Source: Mycobacterium colombiense
Lineage (GTDB): Bacteria > Actinomycetota > Actinomycetes > Mycobacteriales > Mycobacteriaceae
Assembly: GCF_001665835.1 (NCBI RefSeq)
Contig: NZ_LZSX01000011.1
Coordinates: 20,898 to 84,897, forward strand
Direction: 5' to 3'
Length of the DNA: 64,000 nucleotides
Of this stretch, positions 1 through 13,184 are shown one piece after another. How positions within the stretch are numbered: the stretch's first letter is position 1; every line of letters starts with the position of its first letter. The position numbers and the translations under genes are program-made. A model generated the notes under the pieces. The model searched no databases. It saw nothing but the letters and a program-made list of their open reading frames with translations, and had not been told where the DNA came from.

Positions 1-1
1 G

Positions 2-313
2 CCGGCGTCGCAGCTGTGGCGCTCCCGCCGTCAGATCCGCGAAGACCTGGAGGGCTTCTTCGGGGTCGGCGGCGCCGAGCCGATCGAGCTATGGGCGTGG
101 GTGGCGGCCTACGACCACGTGGCCTTGTGCCAGCTGTGGGGGACGATGCCGGAGTTGCCGCGCTGCATCCCCCGTTTCACCCGCGAGCTGCGGCAACTGT
201 GGGAAGACCGGGGCAGCCCGCGGATGCCGCCGCGGCCCTCCGATACGCACGACGCGCTGGTCGACGCGCGCGATCAGCTCCGCAGGTACCGGCTCATCAC
301 GGCCGGGGGCTGA
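2..313 (+). CDS. Rv2179c-like 3'-5' exoribonuclease, C-terminal part
   Basis: The gene is cut by the left window edge; frame 2 is open from base 2 to the TGA at 311-313, about 103 residues. In M. tuberculosis the gene before aroG is Rv2179c, a DEDDh-family 3'-5' exoribonuclease acting on RNA. The visible part fits: near the end it reads HDALVD, which matches the last DEDDh motif (catalytic His and Asp), followed by a short ARDQLRRY helix. The first acidic motifs lie outside the window, so the assignment leans on synteny and this C-terminal motif. It is followed by a GC-rich hairpin and then aroG on the same strand. Confidence 0.8.
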   Translation, partial: PASQLWRSRRQIREDLEGFFGVGGAEPIELWAWVAAYDHVALCQLWGTMPELPRCIPRFTRELRQLWEDRGSPRMPPRPSDTHDALVDARDQLRRYRLITAGG

Positions 314-316
314 GAA

Positions 317-338
317 CGGCGGGCGGAACGGCCCGCCG
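317..338 (+). terminator. GC hairpin after the exoribonuclease gene
   Basis: Perfect inverted repeat with 8-base arms (CGGCGGGC / GCCCGCCG) and a 6-base loop, starting four bases after the stop codon. There is no T-run, so it could be a weak terminator or an mRNA 3'-end stabiliser. Confidence 0.4.
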
Positions 339-366
339 AATCGAGTTCGCAAAGATCAACTCTGAC

Positions 367-386
367 CTGGGGCGTCCGTGCCCCAG
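367..386 (+). promoter_or_regulatory. Hairpin in the aroG leader
   Basis: Perfect inverted repeat CTGGGGC / GCCCCAG with a 6-base loop, ending 13 bases before the aroG ATG and just ahead of the TAGGA ribosome-binding sequence. If transcribed it would sit beside the ribosome site and could modulate initiation. No T-run follows, so it does not look like a terminator. Confidence 0.4.
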
Positions 387-390
387 CTAG

Positions 391-3236
<2,846 letters not shown>

Positions 3237-3386
3237 GCAGAAGTACGGTACACCAAAATTAAGAAAAATAAGAGAACTTTGTGATTTCGTTAAGATGCGT
3301 GTCGCCGGGAGCGCGGTCGACTGAACCAAGGTGCTGGCCGCCGGGCGGCGCCTTCCTTGCTGGGTGAACGCCGGCACACCAACCCG

Positions 3387-4712
3387 CTACAGCAGTCCGT
3401 TCAGGTTGCTTCCGATCGTCCACGCCGCGGTGGCGACCAGCCCGGTGAGCGCCAGCACCAGCGCCACCCAGACCAGCACCATGCGCCGGCTGTGCTGGCG
3501 CGCCCACACGAATTCATTGATCGGGATTCCCGCGAATTCGCCTGCGGCCAAATCATATTCGTAATCGTCCTCGTCCTCGTCGTCGGTCTGCGCCGGGCGT
3601 ACCGGCTCCGACCAGTCCTCGGGGCCCCGCGTCATCTGGCGAGTGGGCTGACGCACCGGCGCCGGGCCGGGTGGCTGAGGCTGCTGCGTGGTAGCCGGCG
3701 GATGGGGGGTCTGACTGCGCTGCAGCGCGGCCGACCGGTGTTGTGCGGAGTTGCGGGGCGCCGGCATCCGAAAGTTGGGCAGCACAAGCTCTTCGGCGAT
3801 CGCGTCGAGGTCGGCGCGCATCTCGATCGCGTCGGCATACCGTTCGGCCGGGTCGCGGGACGTCGCGCGCTCGACGAATTCGTCGAACTGCGCGGGCACA
3901 CCGACGATGACCGCGCTGGGCGGCGGCACGTCGGTGTCCAGCCGCTGGTAGGCGAGCGACAACGCCGAGTCGCCGGTGAACGGGGTGCGCCCGGTCAACA
4001 GCTCATAGGTCATGATCCCCGCGGAGTAGACGTCGCTGCGCGGAGTGGCTTCGCCGTCGCGCACCTGCTCGGGTGACAGGTAGGCCGCGGTGCCCAAAAT
4101 CACGCTGGTGGAGGTGATTCCGGCGGCCGCGACGGCCCGGACCAAACCGAAGTCGGCGATTTTCACCTCGCCGTCGTCGGAGATCAGCACGTTCTCGGGC
4201 TTGACGTCGCGGTGCACCAGGTCGGCCCGGTGGGCGGCTGCCAGCCCGCCGAGCACCGGACGAAGCACCGCCGCCACGGCGTACGGCGGCATGGGTCCGC
4301 GTTCGCCCAGCAGTTCGCGCAGCGTGCCACCCTCGATGAGCTCCATCACCAGGAACGGGTGCCGGGCGTCCAGGCCCTGGTCGTAGACCGCCACCAGCCC
4401 GGGATCCTTCAGCCGGGCCACGGTTTGCGCCTCGCGCTGGAAGCGGGTCAGGAACTGCTCGTCGCCCGCGTAGCGGGAGTCCATCACCTTCACGGCGACG
4501 GGACGGTCGAGCCGGGTGTCCAGGCCGCGATACACCGTCGACGTCCCGCCGCTGGCGATCCTGGACTGAACCAGGTAGCGGCCGTCCAGCAAAGTGTTGT
4601 CCAGCGGATCGACCCACCCTGCCTCGGATCGGCGACGGTGCGGGCCGCGCCGGCCCGAGACGGGGGTCCCGCCCGCTCGCGGGGGAGGGCCGGGCGATTC
4701 AGCTTGGGCCAC
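3387..4712 (-). CDS. pknL: Serine/threonine protein kinase PknL
   Basis: Eukaryotic-type kinase with a C-terminal membrane anchor. The kinase motifs are clear: glycine-rich loop IASGGTSTVYRG, VAVKVMD (catalytic Lys), HRDVKPENV (catalytic loop), DFGLV (metal Asp), activation segment ending in SPEQVRDG, and SDVYSAG. A proline-rich, then acidic, juxtamembrane stretch leads to one membrane segment (MVLVWVALVLALTG...) and only a few outside residues, so it lacks a large sensor domain. Start is uncertain: GTG 4712 (441 residues) is used; ATG 4772 would leave 20 bases to the divergent gene. It faces Rv2175c, its known M. tuberculosis substrate partner. Confidence 0.95.
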   Translation of the reverse strand: MAQAESPGPPPRAGGTPVSGRRGPHRRRSEAGWVDPLDNTLLDGRYLVQSRIASGGTSTVYRGLDTRLDRPVAVKVMDSRYAGDEQFLTRFQREAQTVARLKDPGLVAVYDQGLDARHPFLVMELIEGGTLRELLGERGPMPPYAVAAVLRPVLGGLAAAHRADLVHRDVKPENVLISDDGEVKIADFGLVRAVAAAGITSTSVILGTAAYLSPEQVRDGEATPRSDVYSAGIMTYELLTGRTPFTGDSALSLAYQRLDTDVPPPSAVIVGVPAQFDEFVERATSRDPAERYADAIEMRADLDAIAEELVLPNFRMPAPRNSAQHRSAALQRSQTPHPPATTQQPQPPGPAPVRQPTRQMTRGPEDWSEPVRPAQTDDEDEDDYEYDLAAGEFAGIPINEFVWARQHSRRMVLVWVALVLALTGLVATAAWTIGSNLNGLL

Positions 4713-4764
4713 GGGGCCATCGTAGGTGTGCGGCCGTGATTGGCCGGTAGAACACGGGCTCAAC

Positions 4765-4792
4765 GTAGGCATCTAGGCCTACACTTGCCCGG
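4765..4792 (+). promoter_or_regulatory. Divergent pknL/Rv2175c control region: inverted repeat and leaderless promoter
   Basis: GTAGGC (4765-4770) and GCCTAC (4777-4782) form a perfect inverted repeat with a 6-base spacer. A TACACT -10 element (4780-4785) overlaps its right arm and ends seven bases before ATG 4793, the spacing of a leaderless mycobacterial promoter. A DNA-binding protein occupying the repeat would block this promoter; the adjacent HTH protein itself is a reasonable candidate. Confidence 0.6.
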
Positions 4793-5197
4793 ATGAGCAG
4801 TATTCCTGCCGGCGACGATGTGCTAGAACCCGACGAGCCGATCTACGACCTCAAGCGGGTCGCCGAACTGATGGGAGTGCCGGTCACCAAGGTGCACCAG
4901 CAACTCCGGGAGGGGCACCTGGTTGCGGTTCGCCGCGACGAGGGACTGGTGGTACCGCAGGTGTTCTTCACCAAGTCCGGTGAGGTGGTCAAGAGCCTGC
5001 CCGGATTGTTGACGATCCTGCACGATGGCGGCTATCACGACACCGAGATCGTGCGCTGGTTGTTCACCCGCGACCCCTCGTTGACGGTCACGCGCGACGG
5101 CAGTCGGGATGCCCTCAACAACGCCCGTCCCGTCGACGCCCTGCACGCCCACCAGGCGCGGGAAATCGTGCGCCGGGCACAGGCGATGGCCTACTGA
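4793..5197 (+). CDS. Rv2175c-type winged-helix DNA-binding protein
   Basis: A 134-residue DNA-binding protein. The N-terminal helix-turn-helix region reads DLKRVAELMGVPVTKVHQQLREGHLVAVRRD, and the rest matches the Rv2175c family to the end (DALHAHQAREIVRRAQAMAY). In M. tuberculosis it is phosphorylated by PknL, the divergently encoded kinase. ATG 4793 is the only usable start: an in-frame TAG lies at 4766-4768 and no start codon follows it before 4793. The codons just before the ATG would read T-L-A-R, resembling the annotated M. tuberculosis N-terminus that carries the phosphorylated Thr9. Confidence 0.93.
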   Translation: MSSIPAGDDVLEPDEPIYDLKRVAELMGVPVTKVHQQLREGHLVAVRRDEGLVVPQVFFTKSGEVVKSLPGLLTILHDGGYHDTEIVRWLFTRDPSLTVTRDGSRDALNNARPVDALHAHQAREIVRRAQAMAY

Positions 5198-5207
5198 GCC
5201 CGATCGC

Positions 5208-6749
5208 TCATCCGGCGGTGACGTCGGCCCGCTCGGCTTGCCGCGCGGGAGCCCGGTACAGGCTGTACCCGGCGATCAGCGCGCACACGGTGGCCAGCGA
5301 GAAGTGCAGCCACGAGTACATCCCGTGCGAGCCATCGGGTTTGAAGATCACCATCACCCAGGTCGACAGGCCGCCGATGATCGCGACCGCGCGCCGCGAC
5401 TGCGCCAGCGGGGCCACGATCGCCAGCGGCCACGAGTAGTACCAGGGCAGCGCGGCCGGCACGAAGAGCACCACGATCAGCATCGACCACGCGATGCCGG
5501 TCAGAGCGGCCCGGTCGTCGCGGCGGAACCGCCACCACAACAGCGGCAGTGAGATTGCGATGATCGCGATGCCGACCAGCCGGGTGACGCGCAGGATCGG
5601 GTAGAAGCTCACCGGGAAGAAGCCGCTGCCGATCGCGTGGATCAGGTTGGCGGCGGCGGTCGGCACGGTCAGCCAGTTGATGATCTTCACCGATCCGGCC
5701 AGCGCGGTCAGCCACCCAAGGCCGACGCCGGCCACCGCGGACAGGATCGCGAAGACCACGGCGAAGATCAGCAGCGACAACGCCGTGGCGGCGAAAAAGG
5801 CTGGCACCGGCCGGTATCCCCGCCGATCGCACAGGTGCCGCGTCCACACCCACACCAGGAAGGGCAGCGCGATGCCGGCGGTGGCCTTGACCGCGATGGC
5901 GACGGTGATCAGCGTGATGCCCGCGACGTGGCGGCCGGCGAACGTCAGTGCGATGCCGGCGGCCATCAGGCCCACCATCAGCATCTCGTTGTGCACCCCG
6001 CCCATCAGATGGATGAGCACCAGGGGGTTGAGCACACAGATCCACAGCGCCGTCGAACCGTCGGTGCCCAGATGCCGCGCCACCCGCGGCGTCGCCCAGA
6101 CCAGCAGCACCAGGCCGGGCAGCATGCACAGCCGCAGCAACGCGGTGCCCGCCACCACGTTGTTGCCCACCAGGATGGTGATGACCTTCGCCACCAGGAT
6201 GAACACCGGGCCATAGGGTGCCGTTGTGATCGACCAGATGGGACTGACGTTGTCCAGCAGGCTGTTTGGGTTGGCGACCGGCCCCACCGCGTACGGGTCC
6301 AGGCCGTCGCGCAGCAGCGCGCCCTGCGCCAGATACGAGTAGGTGTCCCGGCTGAAGACGGGCACCGACACCAGCAACGGCGCCAGCCAGAAGCCGGTGG
6401 TGGCTTTCATGACGAACTCGCTCGCCTCGCCGGCCAGCACCCGACGGCCCAGGGCCAGCCACGCGATCAGCATCAGGCCGACGCCGATCCACAACACGAT
6501 CGACGACAGCACCAGGCCGTGGCCAAAACGCAACCAGGACATGTGCATTGACTCGAGCAGCGGGTCGTGCTGGCGGGTGCTGCCCGCGCCCAGCCCGCCC
6601 AGTGTGATCAGCACCGATCCCAACATGCCCAGCTTCGCAGGACCGGAGTCGCGGGACGCGACGAATGCCCTCAGCTGGGAAAACCGTTCGCCGCGAGAGG
6701 GTTTGGCTGCCCGCGAATCCGCGGCCGGGGCGTCGGTGGGCGTCGTCAT
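5208..6749 (-). CDS. mptA: Alpha-(1->6)-mannopyranosyltransferase MptA
   Basis: A 513-residue multi-pass membrane protein (about 12-13 hydrophobic segments) of the GT-C glycosyltransferase type. It matches Rv2174 (MptA), which uses polyprenyl-phosphate-mannose to extend the alpha-1,6 mannan core of lipomannan and lipoarabinomannan on the periplasmic side. The first outer loop contains SRDTYSYLAQG, where GT-C enzymes keep an acidic catalytic motif. It lies four bases after the idsA2 stop, so the two are probably one transcript; a polyprenyl synthase beside a polyprenyl-sugar user makes sense. It converges on Rv2175c with a 10-base gap. Confidence 0.95.
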   Translation of the reverse strand: MTTPTDAPAADSRAAKPSRGERFSQLRAFVASRDSGPAKLGMLGSVLITLGGLGAGSTRQHDPLLESMHMSWLRFGHGLVLSSIVLWIGVGLMLIAWLALGRRVLAGEASEFVMKATTGFWLAPLLVSVPVFSRDTYSYLAQGALLRDGLDPYAVGPVANPNSLLDNVSPIWSITTAPYGPVFILVAKVITILVGNNVVAGTALLRLCMLPGLVLLVWATPRVARHLGTDGSTALWICVLNPLVLIHLMGGVHNEMLMVGLMAAGIALTFAGRHVAGITLITVAIAVKATAGIALPFLVWVWTRHLCDRRGYRPVPAFFAATALSLLIFAVVFAILSAVAGVGLGWLTALAGSVKIINWLTVPTAAANLIHAIGSGFFPVSFYPILRVTRLVGIAIIAISLPLLWWRFRRDDRAALTGIAWSMLIVVLFVPAALPWYYSWPLAIVAPLAQSRRAVAIIGGLSTWVMVIFKPDGSHGMYSWLHFSLATVCALIAGYSLYRAPARQAERADVTAG

Positions 6750-6753
6750 CGGT

Positions 6754-8953
<2,200 letters not shown>

Positions 8954-8957
<4 letters not shown>

Positions 8958-9712
8958 TCGGGCGGCTGGTCTCGCGGCGCGGTCAGCCGCGGTGACCTGT
9001 CCCGGCTGACCCAGGCCAGCAGCCCCACCACGCCCGCGGCCGCGAACGACGCGATGCAAAGCCACACCACCGCCCCGGTGAAGGACCGGGTGTTGGGGTC
9101 GGTGTAGCGGGCCTGGGCGGTCATGGTGGTCACCACGCCCGGTTTCAGCTTCCACGACACCACGTCGGGTTCGACCCGGTCGCCGTTGGTGGAGGTCACG
9201 ACGCCGGGGAAGGCCACCGTCAGCTCGACGTCGGCCTCGGGATCGGTCAGCGGGGTCAGATCCGCCCGGCCCTCCATGATCACCAGGTTGCCGTTGCGGC
9301 GCAGTGTCAGGTTCACCCCGGAGGCGTCGGAGTTCATGTTGGCCAGCTGCGGTAACTCCGCGAACGTCAGATCGGAGAACACCGCCTGCGAGCCGACGTA
9401 GCCGTCGCTGTCGTAATTCGACACCGCCACCTTCTGGCTGAACGGCAGGTTGTTGCTGTCCAGTTGGGGGCCGGTGTCTTTGGAGGTCTTGGGTTTTGCG
9501 GCGGCGACGATCTCGCCGGACACCAGGTCATCGGGGGAAATGGTGAGCGAGGCCCTGACCCGCAGGCATCCGGTGGCCAGCGGCACCACCAGCAGCAGCA
9601 TCGCGATGGCCGTCAGGCGGCGCCGCCGAGCTCGAAACGCTCGGGATCCTCGGCTGCGGGGCGGGGGGGAGCTGGCTCGCACCAGGTCATCGTGCCAGAT
9701 CCGATGGGCCAC
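8954..9712 (-). CDS. lppM: Lipoprotein LppM
   Basis: 252 residues from GTG 9712, homologous to Rv2171. An Arg-rich stretch and a hydrophobic core lead to a lipobox LATGC with the lipidated Cys at residue 49. The exported domain (CLRVRASLTISPDDLVSGEI...) is followed by a C-terminal membrane helix (FTGAVVWLCIASFAAAGVVGLLAWV) and a basic tail, so it is anchored at both ends. In M. tuberculosis LppM affects phagosome trafficking. The long segment before the signal core suggests the true start may be an internal GTG (residue 11). The GTG start lies inside a palindrome (9708-9725). Confidence 0.92.
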
Positions 9713-9725
9713 TTAAATAAGTGGC
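9708..9725. promoter_or_regulatory. 18-bp palindrome at the lppM start
   Basis: GCCACTT-AAAT-AAGTGGC, perfect 7-base arms around an AT centre, between the GNAT gene and lppM and covering the annotated lppM GTG. It could be an operator or an RNA hairpin over the start. There is no T-run for a terminator. Confidence 0.45.
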
Positions 9726-9766
9726 ACATCGAAGTGGAGTCTTCCGATGTGTGCCGAGTTCGGGTG

Positions 9767-10375
9767 TTACAGAGGTAGCTTGCGGCCCAGAATTGCAAAC
9801 GCCCGCGGGTCGCCGGCGAAGTGGTAGTCGCGGATGACGTCGGTGAAACCCAAACGTCGGTACAACCGCCAGGCGCGGTTGGGTTCACCGTTGTTTTCCG
9901 GCGTCGAGAGCAGCACATTCTGCTCGGGGCGACCGGCGAGCAGCCGTCGGACCAACGCCTCGCCGAGACCGCGGCCCTGGGCACGGGGATGGATGTGCAG
10001 CTCGGTCAGCTCGAAGTAGCTGTCCATCAGCCGGGAGATCTCCTGGGGCGGTGAGCCGCCGCGCTGCATGCCCAGCACGACCTGCTGCTGCCACCATTGG
10101 CCGGGTGCGCCGGGGTAGCCGTAGGCCACACCGAGCAACGGGGCGCTGGCGAGGTCCTCTGCCGGGGGCGGTTGTGCGCCTGCGTCTTCGGCTTCCTGTG
10201 TCTCGACGACGCCGGCGCCCTGCCAGCCCCGCCGCCGGATGTGTTCGAGCCACATCGCCGCGCGCTGGTTCTCGGTGCCCCGCGGGTAGCGCATCGCATC
10301 GACGTACACCGCCAGGGCGTCACCCAGGCGCCGCTCCATGTCGTTGGGAAGCAGATCGACGAGGAATATCGCCAA
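9767..10375 (-). CDS. GNAT-family N-acetyltransferase (Rv2170-like)
   Basis: 202 residues; C-terminal half has the GNAT acetyl-CoA binding signature: a beta strand FELTELHIHPRAQGRGLGEALVRRLL, where R-x-x-G-x-G/A is the pyrophosphate loop, then a helix and WRLYRRLGFTDV near the end. The N-terminus is family-specific. It matches the position and size of Rv2170. The acceptor is not evident from sequence. It lies upstream of lppM on the same strand with a 54-base gap. Confidence 0.88.
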   Translation of the reverse strand: MAIFLVDLLPNDMERRLGDALAVYVDAMRYPRGTENQRAAMWLEHIRRRGWQGAGVVETQEAEDAGAQPPPAEDLASAPLLGVAYGYPGAPGQWWQQQVVLGMQRGGSPPQEISRLMDSYFELTELHIHPRAQGRGLGEALVRRLLAGRPEQNVLLSTPENNGEPNRAWRLYRRLGFTDVIRDYHFAGDPRAFAILGRKLPL

Positions 10376-10713
10376 CTCGCGGTCTCCTCCTCATCGCTGA
10401 TCCAGGCTCGCGCGGCGCCTCGGCATTATGTGGTCGCTGCGGACCGGGCCGCCATTGCCCATTATCGGACCCGTGTGCGACGGGCCGACGGGCGGTCGTG
10501 GCACCGGACCGATGAACCGTCCGGTTCGGGAAGCCGGTTGTAGCGCACGGTCGTTGCGGTCTGGCGGTGGGTCGGAAGGCGGCCGAGATAGAATCGGCGC
10601 CGAACCAGTGGTATGGGGCAGATTGACCTCGTATCATTCAATTAGTTGCCCCCGCAACGGGCATCCGCGTGCTACCGGTAGTCACGTGCCAAACAGTCGG
10701 CAAGGAGGGACGA
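10376..10713. promoter_or_regulatory. Divergent intergenic region, GNAT and DUF3040 genes
   Basis: About 340 bases with no convincing gene. It contains a GTTGC-4-GCAAC inverted repeat (10645-10658), a perfect 10-bp palindrome CTACCGGTAG (10672-10681), and an AAGGAGG ribosome site (10702-10708) serving ATG 10714. A TTGACC sequence (10624-10629) is seen, but no well-spaced -10 goes with it. Confidence 0.4.
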
Positions 10714-11115
10714 ATGCCACTCTCCGATCATGAGCAGCGGATGCTCGATCAGATCGAGAGCGCTCTCTACGCCGAGGACCCCAAATTCGCGTCAAGCGTC
10801 CGCGGCGGAGGTTTCCGCGCACCCACCGCCCGGCGGCGGCTGCAGGGCGTGGCGTTGTTCGTCATCGGTCTGGCGATGCTGGTCTCCGGAGTGGCGTTCA
10901 AGGCGACGATGATCGGAAACTTCCCGATCCTCAGTGTCTTCGGGTTCATCGTCATGTTTGGCGGGGTGATCTTCGCGATCACCGGCCCTCGGTTGTCCCG
11001 CAAGGCCGATCATTCCGGCCCGGCGCCCACCTCGCTGCGCCAGCGCCGCAACAAGGGCGGGGGTTCCTTCACCAGTCGCATGGAGGATCGGTTCCGCCGC
11101 CGCTTCGACGACTAG
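10714..11115 (+). CDS. DUF3040 membrane protein (Rv2169c-like)
   Basis: 133 residues. Starts MPLSDHEQRMLDQIESALYAEDPKFASS, the hallmark N-terminus of DUF3040 proteins, then two adjacent membrane helices (about residues 48-95) and a basic C-terminal tail. Function is unknown; the family is common in actinobacteria next to mraZ and the division cluster. ATG 10714 is fixed by an ideal AAGGAGG at 10702-10708. It ends in a canonical intrinsic terminator that separates it from mraZ. Confidence 0.93.
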   Translation: MPLSDHEQRMLDQIESALYAEDPKFASSVRGGGFRAPTARRRLQGVALFVIGLAMLVSGVAFKATMIGNFPILSVFGFIVMFGGVIFAITGPRLSRKADHSGPAPTSLRQRRNKGGGSFTSRMEDRFRRRFDD

Positions 11116-11131
11116 GCGCGTTCACGCATTC

Positions 11132-11164
11132 GGGGTAGCCATCGGCTGCCCCGTTTTATTTTTC
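11132..11164 (+). terminator. Intrinsic terminator after the DUF3040 gene
   Basis: Nine-base stem GGGGTAGCC / GGCTGCCCC (one G-U wobble) with a 3-base loop, followed directly by GTTTTATTTTT. This textbook form, with a T-run, is uncommon in mycobacteria and should stop transcription before the mraZ control region. Confidence 0.85.
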
Positions 11165-11261
11165 CGGGACTGGTGCGGCGGGCCGTGTCGCTGACAATCA
11201 ACCGTCGATGCCGTTTTGCAGCCCAATCGAGCCCTAACCGAGGCGCGTCGCGACATTTACT

Positions 11262-11300
11262 CCCCACCGCGCCCCACTAGAGTTCCCCACTACGCCCCAC
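11262..11300 (-). promoter_or_regulatory. Upstream array of four CCCCAC boxes (MraZ-box like, reversed)
   Basis: CCCCAC occurs at 11262, 11272, 11285 and 11295, i.e. TGGGG boxes on the minus strand with steps of 10, 13 and 10 bases. It mirrors the mraZ-proximal array about 150 bases downstream. Confidence 0.6.
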
Positions 11301-11440
11301 AGCGAGCATTTCGCCTGGTAGATATCCTTTGACCGCGGACCTGGAACACGCCCGGGGATGGCCTCGACACACCCCATTTGGGGGGTTGACGGCGTCCTGA
11401 CGACGGATAACCCCGAAAACGCCACGGCGACACTCAAAGA

Positions 11441-11477
11441 ATGGGGCGTAGTGGGGGATTGTGGGGTATGGTGGCTG
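11441..11477 (+). promoter_or_regulatory. MraZ-box array upstream of mraZ
   Basis: TGGGG repeats start at 11442, 11452 and 11462, with a weaker TGGCT at 11472: an exact 10-bp period. MraZ of E. coli binds TGGG direct repeats with 5-base gaps, the same geometry. A possible -10 element TATGGT (11467-11472) lies inside the array, so binding would repress the mraZ promoter. Confidence 0.75.
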
Positions 11478-11512
11478 CAGTGTTTGGGTGACCCCATAGG
11501 GGAGGTGAGCTG

Positions 11513-11944
11513 GTGTTTCTCGGCACCTACACGCCCAAACTCGACGACAAGGGGCGGCTGACGCTGCCCGCCAAGTTCCGCGACGCGCTGGCAGGGGGGT
11601 TGATGGTCACCAAGAGCCAGGACCACAGCCTCGCCGTCTACCCGCGGGCGGAATTCGAGCAATTGGCCCGCCGTGCGAGCAAGGCCTCGCGGAGCAACCC
11701 CGAGGCCCGGGCGTTTCTCCGCAATCTCGCCGCCGGCACCGACGAGCAGCATCCCGACGCGCAGGGCCGGATCACGTTGTCGGCCGATCACCGGCGCTAC
11801 GCGAACCTGACGAAGGACTGCGTGGTCATCGGCGCGATCGACAACCTCGAGATCTGGGACGCGCAGGCCTGGCAGGACTACCAACAGACCCACGAAGAGA
11901 ACTTCTCCGCGGCCAGCGATGAAGCACTCGGCGACATCATCTGA
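11513..11944 (+). CDS. mraZ: Transcriptional regulator MraZ
   Basis: A 143-residue protein with the two SpoVT/AbrB-like MraZ halves: [24 protein letters not shown] in the first and [35 protein letters not shown] in the second. Both DxKGR/DxxGR signatures are visible. It binds TGGG repeats upstream of its own gene as a ring-shaped oligomer and represses the dcw operon; here such repeats lie within 75 bases. GTG 11513 is preceded by GGAGGTGA. Length equals that of Rv2166c. It heads the cell-wall/division cluster. Confidence 0.96.
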   Translation: MFLGTYTPKLDDKGRLTLPAKFRDALAGGLMVTKSQDHSLAVYPRAEFEQLARRASKASRSNPEARAFLRNLAAGTDEQHPDAQGRITLSADHRRYANLTKDCVVIGAIDNLEIWDAQAWQDYQQTHEENFSAASDEALGDII

Positions 11945-12167
11945 GGCGCATGCCCGTGCAACGTGGCCTCTGCCCGAACCGACCCTGGCGTACTTCCCCA
12001 ACGCCAGGTTCGCGACTTCGGTCAGAGACCTCGATGCAGGGGCTGCCCATTTTTCCGAGCACCCGGTAAGGCAGGTCCGGGCGGCACAGACCCGCAGCGG
12101 CGCGAGGGCCCGTCTCTTGGGGGCCCGAGTGGCCGACGGGTGCCGGCAGATCCGTGGAGGCGTTGCG

Positions 12168-13184
12168 GTGGCTGACAATTCGAGTTCCGACGATTACGGG
12201 CACGTACCCGTGCTGTTGGAACGCTGCGTCGAACTGCTCACGCCCGCACTGACCCGTCACCACCCCGACGGGTCGGGGGCGACGCTGTTGGACGCCACGC
12301 TCGGCGCCGGCGGGCACGCGGAACGGTTCCTCGCCGACCTGCCGGGCCTGCGGCTGATCGGACTGGATCGCGATCCCAGCGCGCTGGACATCGCCGGGGC
12401 ACGGCTGGCGCGCTTCGCCGACCGGGTCACGCTGGTGCACACGCGCTACGACGGCATAGCCGCAGCGCTGGACGAATTAGGTTATGCGGCAACCGAATCG
12501 GTGGACGGAATGCTGTTCGACCTCGGGGTGTCGTCCATGCAGCTCGATCGCGCCGAGCGGGGCTTCGCCTACGCCCAGGATGCGCCGCTGGACATGCGGA
12601 TGGACCCCTCGTCGCCGCTGACCGCGGCCGACATCGTCAACACCTACGACGAGGCGGAGCTGGCGAACATCTTGCACCGCTACGGCGAGGAGCGGTTCGC
12701 GCGTCGCATCGCCGCGCACATCGTCCGCCGGCGCGCCCGCGAGCCGTTCACGTCGACCTCGGATCTGGTAGCCCTGCTGTACGAAGCGATTCCGGCCGCG
12801 GCCCGGCGCACCGGCGGGCATCCGGCCAAGCGCACGTTCCAGGCGCTGCGGGTCGCGGTCAACGACGAACTGGACACGCTGCGCCGTGCGCTCCCGGCCG
12901 CCCTGGACGCCCTGGACGTCGGCGGGCGCATCGTGGTGATGGCCTACCAGTCGCTGGAGGACCGGATCGTCAAGCGGCTCTTCGCCCAGGCGGTCGCGTC
13001 GCGCACCCCGGTGGATCTGCCGGTCGAGCTTCCCGGCCATGAGCCGCGCTTCCGGGCCCTGACGCACGGCGCCGGACGCGCCGACGCCAGCGAGATCGAA
13101 AGCAATCCACGCAGTGCCGCAGTGCGATTGCGGGCGTTGCAACGAATGGAATCACAGCAGGCAAGCGGGAAAGGCGACGCATGA
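12168..13184 (+). CDS. rsmH: 16S rRNA (cytosine-1402-N4)-methyltransferase RsmH
   Basis: SAM-dependent methyltransferase (MraW) that modifies C1402 in the 16S rRNA decoding site. The catalytic core begins [13 protein letters not shown], followed by the SAM site [15 protein letters not shown], then [41 protein letters not shown] and [11 protein letters not shown], all RsmH hallmarks. I chose GTG 12168 because GGAGG lies 7 bases upstream and it fits the usual family start. The frame is open to an ATG at 11919 inside mraZ, and the extension resembles the annotated M. tuberculosis N-terminus, so a longer product is possible. The stop overlaps the ftsL start (ATGA). Confidence 0.93.
   Translation: MADNSSSDDYGHVPVLLERCVELLTPALTRHHPDGSGATLLDATLGAGGHAERFLADLPGLRLIGLDRDPSALDIAGARLARFADRVTLVHTRYDGIAAALDELGYAATESVDGMLFDLGVSSMQLDRAERGFAYAQDAPLDMRMDPSSPLTAADIVNTYDEAELANILHRYGEERFARRIAAHIVRRRAREPFTSTSDLVALLYEAIPAAARRTGGHPAKRTFQALRVAVNDELDTLRRALPAALDALDVGGRIVVMAYQSLEDRIVKRLFAQAVASRTPVDLPVELPGHEPRFRALTHGAGRADASEIESNPRSAAVRLRALQRMESQQASGKGDA

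Noticed and set aside
5191..6492. 433-residue open frame in another frame of mptA
   Set aside because: Same strand as mptA but a different frame; Arg/Gly/Ala-rich with no membrane helices or motifs.
11358..11561. 67-codon frame over the MraZ boxes
   Set aside because: No ribosome site and no family; it crosses regulatory repeats and the mraZ start.
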